NCBI GenBank assembly: GCA_041645325.1
Contig: JBAZQI010000021.1
Span: forward strand, 1-18,922
Origin: JAFCCL01 sp041645325
GTDB taxonomy: Archaea > Iainarchaeota > Iainarchaeia > Iainarchaeales > GCA-2688035
DNA: 18,922 nt
Reading direction: 5' to 3'
This document shows, piece after piece, positions 13,726 to 18,922 of this stretch. Every line of letters begins with the position of its first letter. The stretch's first letter is position 1. The position numbers and the translations under genes are program-made. The notes beneath the pieces were generated by a model, which was not told where the DNA came from, made no database searches, and saw nothing but the letters and a program-made list of their open reading frames with translations.

Positions 13726-13802
13726 GAATCAAATGCTTCATGATGAGCATACCCCTAAAATTCCAAAGGAATGAATAAACACAAATTCACAAGAGCAGTG
13801 AC

Positions 13803-13809
13803 AAAAAAA
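13803..13809 (-). terminator. Possible U-tract terminator for the 13842-14375 gene
   Basis: Seven A on the plus strand give seven U in the minus-strand transcript about 35 bp past the stop codon of the convergent hypothetical gene. Weak but plausible. Confidence 0.35.
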
Positions 13810-13841
13810 GCTTTGAAAAATACACTATTGCGGTTTATTTG

Positions 13842-14375
13842 CTAAATTGACAGCATTTGCTTTTTTAATCTCTTAAATTTTTTGTTAAAAATAATAGCCA
13901 GCAACACCGCCCTACCAACCCCAATGCGGTCTCTTATTTCTTGGCTCCACTGCCTAACAGACAGGTCTCTGGAAAGAGCGGTTTCGTTTTGGGCATCAAC
14001 CCGTTGGTAACTCCTTTCCAAAATTTTTTCGAGCCTTTCCCGAACAAAATCTCTCGTTTCTTTATCACTTACCCCCATGGCATCAAGAGCATATTTTGCG
14101 GCTACCCTGCGCGCATTAACCAAAACATTTTCAATTATGGCAGCTTTTATCGTGTCAGGAAGTGTTGAATGCTGTTTAACCCTCCACACGCCATTGTTCC
14201 CCTTTAAACTAACCGCGGTTGGGTGGAGTTCTTCCAATACCATTCTGACCTTTTGTTTTTTAAAACTCGATAAAATATTGGCCGTTGTTTTCTTGTTTGG
14301 CCCAAACAAACCACTAAGAATAAGCGCCGCACCATGCTGCCTTGACGATTTTTTCAGAAGGATTCGTTTATTCAT
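13842..14375 (-). CDS. Unrecognised basic, helical protein between the two AbrB copies
   Basis: A 177-aa protein from ATG 14375. It is rich in Lys and Arg, especially at both ends (MNKRILLKKSSRQ...; NKKFKRLKKQM), and predicted mostly helical (DTIKAAIIENVLVNARRVAAKYA; KETRDFVRERLEKILERSY). There is no signal peptide, no clear membrane segment and no enzyme motif; a short hydrophobic patch, AALILSGLFG, lies near the start. The high charge suggests nucleic-acid or ribosome binding, but this is only inference. It is oriented against both AbrB genes and lies inside the segment bounded by the duplicated AbrB promoter. The sequence is richer in A/T and rarer codons than neighbouring genes, suggesting a recent arrival. 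Confidence 0.6.
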   Translation of the reverse strand: MNKRILLKKSSRQHGAALILSGLFGPNKKTTANILSSFKKQKVRMVLEELHPTAVSLKGNNGVWRVKQHSTLPDTIKAAIIENVLVNARRVAAKYALDAMGVSDKETRDFVRERLEKILERSYQRVDAQNETALSRDLSVRQWSQEIRDRIGVGRAVLLAIIFNKKFKRLKKQMLSI

Positions 14376-14446
14376 GCTTTGCCCTACTGTATCAAACTAT
14401 TAACTTAGCGTGTTGAATATTAAAAACTTTTCTTTTTTTAACGCGT

Positions 14447-14517
14447 GTCACGCTCCATGCGTTATATAGCTGTTTGTTGTTGTGTGCTTATTCACCTCAA
14501 TGAACAAACAGCGTGAC
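14447..14517. repeat. Nested inverted repeats in the gap before the second AbrB
   Basis: GTCACGCT (14447-14454) is complementary to AGCGTGAC (14510-14517), and inside it GCTGTTTGTT (14469-14478) is complementary to AACAAACAGC (14503-14512). The two share two bases on the right arm, so they may be alternative pairings. The rest of the 14376-14606 gap is A/T-rich and holds no credible gene. It could be a structured RNA, recombination site or regulator site. Confidence 0.45.
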
Positions 14518-14566
14518 TGTAAAAACAAACAAACCAAATTTAACAGGCTTTAAATGCCCACAAAAG

Positions 14567-14608
14567 TTTAAATATAACCTATAATATAATTATATTGGTG
14601 ATATAATT
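14567..14608 (+). promoter_or_regulatory. AbrB promoter and operator-like palindrome, copy 2
   Basis: The arrangement is the same as at 13473-13514: TTTAAATATAAC, then the inverted repeat AATTATAT-TGGTG-ATATAATT (14588-14608) over the ribosome site and the TTG start at 14607. Across the 52 bp from here into codon 4 only about two bases differ between copies. Confidence 0.65.
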
Positions 14609-14819
14609 GCAGGAAACCATCGTAGTAGCAAGGAAATGGGGCAATTCTCTTGGCGTAACAATTCCGAACAATGTTGCAGAAAAAGAAAAGATAATGCCAA
14701 ACGACAGGGTAGTTGTTTCTTTTCGGAAAGCAAAATCTATTGAAAGCCTTTTTGGAACCCTTAAAACAAAAAAAACTGCGCAGGAACTGAAAGACGAAGC
14801 CCGCAAAGGCTGGGATTAA
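14607..14819 (+). CDS. vapB: AbrB/VapB-type antitoxin
   Basis: A 70-aa antitoxin with N-terminal AbrB domain (MQETIVVARKWGNSLGVTIP) and a C-terminal tail, SLFGTLKTKKTAQELKDEAR, expected to wrap its PIN partner. It starts with TTG after GGTGAT. The toxin ATG at 14821 comes one base after the stop, the usual coupled arrangement. The operator-like palindrome over the start suggests autoregulation by the VapBC complex. It is a paralogue of the orphan copy at 13513, about 60% identical by eye, so cross-binding of promoter or toxin is possible. Confidence 0.85.
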   Translation: MQETIVVARKWGNSLGVTIPNNVAEKEKIMPNDRVVVSFRKAKSIESLFGTLKTKKTAQELKDEARKGWD

Positions 14820-14820
14820 A

Positions 14821-15186
14821 ATGCTTTTCTTCGCCGACAGCTATGCTTTAATTGATTTTGTCAAGGGCGCGCCAGCATACAAAAAATATTTTGTTGAACA
14901 TGAAATTATAACAACAAAACTTAACCTGTTGGAACTTTATTACTCCGCAATGGCAGAGAGTGGTGAAGAAAAGGCTGAAGAGTATTTCAACCTGTTTTTA
15001 GCAAAAACAACAGAAATATCCGATGAAACCCTAAAAAAAGCAGCAAAGTTTAGGTTTGAGAACAAAAAAAGGGGAATTTCGTACATTGACGCGATTGGCT
15101 ACCAAATATCACTTGAAAGAAAAATAAAATTCCTCACAGGCGACAAAGAATTCAAGGGACTGCCAAACGTGGAATTCGTAAAATGA
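14821..15186 (+). CDS. vapC: VapC-type PIN-domain ribonuclease toxin
   Basis: A 121-aa PIN protein. The acidic active-site set is visible: Asp6 (FADSYALIDF), Glu38 (LNLLELYY), Asp90 (SYIDAIGY) and Asp108 (LTGDKEFKGL), which bind Mg for RNA cleavage. PIN toxins of this type cut tRNA or rRNA and are held inactive by their antitoxin. It follows the AbrB-type antitoxin by one base. No frameshift or missing catalytic residue is seen, so the pair looks functional. The specific RNA target cannot be told from sequence. Confidence 0.9.
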   Translation: MLFFADSYALIDFVKGAPAYKKYFVEHEIITTKLNLLELYYSAMAESGEEKAEEYFNLFLAKTTEISDETLKKAAKFRFENKKRGISYIDAIGYQISLERKIKFLTGDKEFKGLPNVEFVK

Positions 15187-15305
15187 TTGAAGCACGGTCC
15201 ATTTCCAAGGCAAAAGAAACCAATGCCAAAGGCAAAATCCGCCGATAGATTTTCAAGGCGCCGACTGCTTTCAAGAACGCTTGGCAGAAAGCCAAGGTGA
15301 TTGGA

Positions 15306-15848
15306 TTGAGCGAAGAGAGCAAGAGATTGTTTTTTGCGGTGAATTTGCCGCCTAGAGTGAAGCGCGAAATTGCGGAAAAAATCATGCCGCTTGTTCCAAA
15401 TGAGGGCTGGAAAAAGGTTCCCGAGGAAAACCTGCATGTGACCCTGCATTTTCTCGGGCAATTGCCTGCCGAAGCCGTGGAAAGCCTGCGCGGCGAAGCC
15501 GAAGCCCTGAAGGGCTTTAAGGCATTTGAGGCGGAAATAAGCTGCGCCGGGCACTTCAGGGGAAACGTGCTGTGGCTTGGTTTTGGCAAAGGAAATGAAG
15601 AATTCAGCCGGCTGAACCAGGCACTGCAGCAGGCGATAGGAACGCATGACCCAAAATTTCACGCGCACATAACGATTGCAAGGAACAAGGGGGCTGAAAA
15701 AAAGCAGGCCCTGGCGATTGTGGAAAAAATCGGAAAAGAAATGAAGGCAATGAAAATTGCGGCAAAAAGCGTTGAGCTTATGGAAAGCAAACCAGGAAAA
15801 TCCGGTTCGGAATACAGCAGGCTGTTTTCCATTCCTTTCACTCAATAG
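15306..15848 (+). CDS. thpR: RNA 2',3'-cyclic phosphodiesterase (ThpR/LigT, 2H family)
   Basis: A 180-aa 2H phosphoesterase. It opens 2',3'-cyclic phosphate ends of RNA, and homologues ligate tRNA halves in vitro. The two HxTx motifs are HVTL (His44) and HITI (His121), at the usual spacing, with RLFFAVNLPP as opening strand and SVELMESKPG...YSRLFSIPF at the end. Start: TTG 15306 has AAGGTGAT (15294-15301) ahead of it; GTG 15297 lies within that ribosome site and is less likely. A short hairpin, CTTGGC/GCCAAG (15280-15296), reaches the first base of the ribosome site and could influence translation. The stop overlaps by 11 bp the end of the convergent secretion ATPase gene. Confidence 0.9.
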   Translation: MSEESKRLFFAVNLPPRVKREIAEKIMPLVPNEGWKKVPEENLHVTLHFLGQLPAEAVESLRGEAEALKGFKAFEAEISCAGHFRGNVLWLGFGKGNEEFSRLNQALQQAIGTHDPKFHAHITIARNKGAEKKQALAIVEKIGKEMKAMKIAAKSVELMESKPGKSGSEYSRLFSIPFTQ

Positions 15849-17391
15849 ACACAGTAATCTTCTTGAGCACGGACTCGGGGTCAAAGTAATAATGCTGTAT
15901 CAGCGCCTCAACCTCGCTTCTTTTCCTGATGCCCTGCTCAAGCATGAACTCCAAAATCTTCTGCCTTATGCGCATTTCCCTTGTGAGCTCGTTTTTTGCC
16001 ATTCCGGCTGCGGTGGCAAGCTTTTCAAAAAGGCTGCTTGGCACCCTTGTCTTTACGGTTTGCCTTGTTTTTTCGTCAACCTCGTAAACATTGCTAAGCA
16101 AAACAGTTTCATCCATTCTTCCGACCTCTGTAACCTGCTTTATGCTGCGTACAATGCCGCTGCCCTGCGTGTAATGCCGTTCAAGCACAATAACCAGGTC
16201 AAGAAGGGGCAGCATCTGTTCCGGAACATTCATGGGCGCGTTCTTAAGGCGGAGCATCATTTCCCTCGCGCTGTTGCTGTGCAGCGTGCCCAAAATCCCC
16301 CTGTGACCGGTGTCCATTGCGACAAAAAGCGTTCCCGCTTCCTCGCTCCTCACCTCGCCCACAATAATCCTGTCAGGCCTCATCCTCAGCGTGTTCCTGA
16401 GCAAATCGTCCATTGAAACCGCGTGCACATCCTTTATTTTTGGCTTGGACTCCATCTGAATCCAGTTTTCGCGCTCCCCAAGGTCAAGCTCAATGGTGTC
16501 CTCTATCGAGACAATCCTGTCCTCAAACGGAATGAAAGAAGCAAGTACGTTCATTAATGTCGTCTTGCCGCTACCTGTGCCCCCGGTTATTATTATGTTC
16601 ATTGGATGAAAGCCGAGACCCTGAACCATTATCCAAAGGAAAGCCGCAAGCTCTATGTCAACAGTGTTGTTTGCAATCAGGTCGATTATGGAAAGAGGAA
16701 TCTTGCTGAATTTCCTTATTGTAAGCGTGTGGCCAAACGGGCTGACGTAATTGAAGGTTGCATTTGCCCTGCTTCCGTCAGGAAGCCTTGCGTCCAAAAG
16801 CGGATGTAGGTCGTTAAACTGCTTGTTTACTGTTGTTGAAATCCGCCTGATAGTGTCAAGCACGCCGCTTTTCTCGTCAACAAAAATGTTTGTTTTGCAG
16901 TTCCCGAATTTCTTGTGGAAAACAAAAACATTGCGGCCAAAGCCATTCACCATTATTTCCTCAAGCTGCGGGTCGGACATCAGCAGGCTCAGGTCGCCAT
17001 AGCCCACGCTGTAATCAAGCACGTAATTTATAAACGCCTGCTTGTGCTCAATGCCCAGGGTTTCAACCATCGGCAAAATAGCCATTTTGAGCATTTCAAC
17101 CTGCTTTGCGCTCGGAATGCTGTTTATGAGGTTGTTCACGTCAACAAAATTTATCACGCCGTTCCTGAACTGCTCGGAGACCGCCTGGTCTTTCACGCCG
17201 ATTGAAGAAAACAGCGAACCCAGAGAAGAGGCCCTTGAAATCGCCTTCACCAGCAGCTTTGCTGAACGCAATTCATCCGGGGAAAGCTGCGGGCCAAGAA
17301 TCTCGTAAAGGTTGTAGGGAAAACCCACAAAAATCTTTGACTCAGGCCTGCTTTCCAGCAGTTTGCCCTTAACTGTTTCAATCTTCGGCAT
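15838..17391 (-). CDS. Type II/IV secretion-system ATPase (TadA/GspE/VirB11 family)
   Basis: A 517-aa hexameric motor ATPase that powers pilus assembly or protein export at the cytoplasmic membrane. Walker A is GGTGSGKTT with Lys276. Other family motifs are the Asp box VSIEDTIEL, Walker B region RIIVGEVRSEEAGTLFVAMDTGH and the His box GTLHSNSAREMMLRL. The N-terminal part (PYNLYEILGPQ...) and the following PQLEEIMVNGFGRNVFVFH segment are typical of archaeal members. ATG 17391 is chosen; a longer open frame upstream (to 17739) is the shadow of the CCA gene. No membrane platform protein (TadC/FlaJ-like) is visible in the window. It could serve the pilin-like cassette at 680-2382, which is inference. 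Confidence 0.92.
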   Translation of the reverse strand: MPKIETVKGKLLESRPESKIFVGFPYNLYEILGPQLSPDELRSAKLLVKAISRASSLGSLFSSIGVKDQAVSEQFRNGVINFVDVNNLINSIPSAKQVEMLKMAILPMVETLGIEHKQAFINYVLDYSVGYGDLSLLMSDPQLEEIMVNGFGRNVFVFHKKFGNCKTNIFVDEKSGVLDTIRRISTTVNKQFNDLHPLLDARLPDGSRANATFNYVSPFGHTLTIRKFSKIPLSIIDLIANNTVDIELAAFLWIMVQGLGFHPMNIIITGGTGSGKTTLMNVLASFIPFEDRIVSIEDTIELDLGERENWIQMESKPKIKDVHAVSMDDLLRNTLRMRPDRIIVGEVRSEEAGTLFVAMDTGHRGILGTLHSNSAREMMLRLKNAPMNVPEQMLPLLDLVIVLERHYTQGSGIVRSIKQVTEVGRMDETVLLSNVYEVDEKTRQTVKTRVPSSLFEKLATAAGMAKNELTREMRIRQKILEFMLEQGIRKRSEVEALIQHYYFDPESVLKKITVSIE

Positions 17392-17418
17392 GCAGACGGT
17401 AGTATATAAAACCAAATT

Positions 17419-17430
17419 CATATATAATAG
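17419..17430. promoter_or_regulatory. Shared divergent TATA region
   Basis: CATATATAATAG lies between the divergent ATPase (start 17391) and CCA gene (start 17462). It is centred about 33 bp from the ATPase ATG and 38 bp from the CCA ATG, so it can serve as TATA box in both directions. Confidence 0.5.
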
Positions 17431-17461
17431 TATTACCAAATTAGCCGTTGGAGAACTGAGC

Positions 17462-18847
17462 ATGCGCAAAAAGCTTCTTGAACAGGTGCTGAAAAAAATA
17501 ACGCCGGGAAAGCAGGAAAGAAAAAAGCAGGGCGCACTTGCTGAAAAGGTGATGGACCGCATCAGGAAAACGGGCGGCAAGCACGTTGACGTAATGCTTT
17601 GCGGCTCAAACGCAAGGGACACCCATTTGAAGGGAGACAATGACCTTGACATTTTTGTGCTTTTCCCGGAAAAGCTTTCAAGGCAGGAATTTGAGGAAGC
17701 AGGCCTGAGGATTGGAAAGCAGGTTTTCAGGGGCCACAAATGGGAAAAGGCATTTTCCGAGCATCCTTATATCAGGGGCGAAATTGAGGGCTTTGAGGTG
17801 GAAATAGTGCCAAGCTACAAGGTGAGCAGCGCAGAATTGAAGCAAAGCGCGGTTGACAGAAGCCCTTTCCACAACGAATACCTGAAAAAAAGGCTGCTTG
17901 GCAAAAGAAAAGGCGAGGCAAGGCTGCTAAGGCAGTTCCTCAAGGGCATAAAATGCTACGGCGCTGACACAAAGGCAAATTCAATACCAGGCTATGTTGT
18001 AGAGCTTTTGATACTTGAATACGGCTCTTTCATGAATGCAATAAAGGCAATTGCGGAATGGAAACAAGGGGAAGTGATTGACATTGAAAAATACTGGGGC
18101 GAAGAAGAGGCAAGAAGGCTTTTTCCCGATGCAGGGCTCGTGGTAATAGACCCTGTCGACCGCAACAGGAACGTTGCCGCGGCCTTGTCATTCAACCAGT
18201 TTTCGCGCATGGTTGCGGCATCAAGGGCATTTCTGAAAAAGCCAAGCGAGGCATTTTTCTTCGGAAAAAAAGAAAAGCCATGGCCTGTTCCAAAACTAAG
18301 GGCAATGCTGCAAAAAAAAGAGCTCATTGCGGTAAGGCTTGGCTTCCCAAAAAAAGCATTGGCTGACGTGGTTTGGGGCCAGATTCAAAGGCTTGCAAGA
18401 AAAGCCGAAAAGCAGATGCTTCTGAACGGCTTCAATGTAATAAGAAGCGAGGCCTGGACAGACGAAAAGGACGCAATAGTCCTTGTGTTTCAGGTAGAGT
18501 CAAGGCAGCTGCAGAAAAGCGTGGCAAAGCAGGGGCCGTTTGTCACTGACGGAAAAAACAGCCAGGCGTTTTTGAAGGCGCACCCGCGCGTGATAGCAGG
18601 CCCGAGAATAGAGCAGGGCAGGTGGGTAATAGAAATTCCGAGAAAATACACGCACGTTGAGGGCTTTCTGAGGGAATTCCTCAAAAAAGAAAAAAGGGCC
18701 GACACAGGCAGCCTGAAAAAAGCCCTGAACAAAACATGCAGCATACTTGAAGAAAAAAACATTGCGGAAATGTACAAGAAAAACAGGGAGTTTGCCGAAT
18801 TCCTCACAACATACCTCAAAGGCGAAGAAGAATTTTTGGCATACTGA
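17462..18847 (+). CDS. cca: Archaeal class I CCA-adding tRNA nucleotidyltransferase
   Basis: A 461-aa enzyme that builds or repairs the CCA end of tRNAs without a template. Family motifs: LCGSNARDTHLKGDNDLDIF (about 47-65), FEVEIVPSYKV, SAVDRSPFHNEYL, GAD...GYVVELLILEYGSF, VIDPVDRNRNVAA, PSEAFFFGKK and near the end RWVIEIPRKYTHVEG. Catalytic carboxylates align as Asp61, Asp63 and Glu114; the Archaeoglobus enzyme has Glu, Asp, Asp in these places, so the third ligand is Glu instead of Asp. ATG 17462 has GGAG about 9 bases ahead; an earlier ATG frame start would cover the divergent promoter. It diverges from the secretion ATPase and ends 2 bp from a convergent gene. Confidence 0.95.
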   Translation: MRKKLLEQVLKKITPGKQERKKQGALAEKVMDRIRKTGGKHVDVMLCGSNARDTHLKGDNDLDIFVLFPEKLSRQEFEEAGLRIGKQVFRGHKWEKAFSEHPYIRGEIEGFEVEIVPSYKVSSAELKQSAVDRSPFHNEYLKKRLLGKRKGEARLLRQFLKGIKCYGADTKANSIPGYVVELLILEYGSFMNAIKAIAEWKQGEVIDIEKYWGEEEARRLFPDAGLVVIDPVDRNRNVAAALSFNQFSRMVAASRAFLKKPSEAFFFGKKEKPWPVPKLRAMLQKKELIAVRLGFPKKALADVVWGQIQRLARKAEKQMLLNGFNVIRSEAWTDEKDAIVLVFQVESRQLQKSVAKQGPFVTDGKNSQAFLKAHPRVIAGPRIEQGRWVIEIPRKYTHVEGFLREFLKKEKRADTGSLKKALNKTCSILEEKNIAEMYKKNREFAEFLTTYLKGEEEFLAY

Positions 18848-18849
18848 AA

Positions 18850-18922
18850 TCAAATTTCTTTTTCCGACACAACCTTTATGCCATTCCTTAAAAGCAGTTC
18901 AGCCGTTACGCCGTTGCCTTCA
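18850..18922 (-). CDS. C-terminal end of an unknown gene running in from the right
   Basis: Only the last 23 codons are in the window, ending with TGA at 18850-18852; the visible residues include GNGVTAELLLRNGIKVVSEK. The coding reading is supported by its tight convergent fit with cca (2 bp between stop codons), by amino-acid composition and by an uninterrupted frame. The segment looks like an alternating helix-strand end of a small alpha/beta domain. It is too short to assign a family. Confidence 0.5.
   Translation of the reverse strand, partial: EGNGVTAELLLRNGIKVVSEKEI

Noticed and set aside
13733..13774. Remnant of a PIN toxin after the orphan AbrB
   Set aside because: A 13-codon frame starts at the expected place, but beyond its first two residues it does not resemble the intact toxin, so loss of a toxin cannot be shown.
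15099..15884. Minus-strand open frame across vapC and thpR
   Set aside because: It is antisense to two genes with intact motifs and shows no domain.
17392..17739. A 116-residue N-terminal extension of the secretion ATPase
   Set aside because: It runs antisense through the CCA gene, has Cys/Ser/Phe-rich shadow composition, and homology begins at the ATG at 17391.
1..18922. tRNA or rRNA genes
   Set aside because: No cloverleaf with a T-loop signature or rRNA-like conserved stretch was found by eye on either strand.

Overview
The window looks archaeal. It encodes an archaeal-type class I CCA-adding enzyme, aPelota next to ABCE1, a TYW3/Taw3-family protein, archaeal Elp3, class III (pilin-type) signal peptides and an archaeal TadA/GspE-family secretion ATPase. 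Several starts sit about 25-35 bp downstream of a TATA-like box with almost no leader. Small compact genes, 4-bp gene overlaps and frequent TTG/GTG starts fit a reduced-genome lineage, possibly a DPANN archaeon such as Diapherotrites or Micrarchaeota. That placement is inference.

Layout from left to right: the 3' end of gpmI (phosphoglycerate mutase), then a 376-bp intergenic stretch made largely of hairpin repeats. Next are four overlapping small pilin-like genes (680-2382), ABCE1 and Pelota (2431-5272, the ribosome-recycling pair), and two divergent PurF paralogues (5373-6734, 6942-8504), each preceded by hairpin repeats. A minus-strand stretch (8547-12187) follows. It holds a membrane-anchored Holliday-junction-type nuclease, a small unknown alpha/beta protein, a small winged-helix-like protein, Elp3 and a secreted Ig-like protein. 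Then come a metallophosphoesterase and a TYW3-family protein on the plus strand. An accessory-looking island (about 13470-15186) has two AbrB-type antitoxin paralogues with near-identical promoter/operator DNA, an unrecognised minus-strand gene between them, and a VapC-like PIN toxin. The right end has ThpR (2',3'-cyclic phosphodiesterase), a secretion ATPase on the minus strand, the CCA-adding enzyme and the last 23 codons of a convergent unknown gene.

Much of the content is translation and RNA metabolism: ribosome rescue and recycling (Pelota, ABCE1), tRNA modification (Elp3, TYW3), tRNA 3'-end synthesis (CCA) and RNA-end processing (ThpR). The pilin-like cassette and the ATPase 13 kb away could belong to one surface-filament or secretion system.

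The most unusual signal is a dispersed repeat family in which a constant flank (TTTTCCCAAGG ... GCTTT) brackets a palindrome whose sequence differs from copy to copy while the fold is kept. Several copies end just upstream of TATA boxes, and one has been absorbed into the gpmI reading frame. Other points of interest are the loss in the first PurF of the Arg/Tyr pair that binds and senses glutamine, a compact double inverted repeat at 8931-9020, and the duplicated AbrB promoter/operator with one orphan copy.
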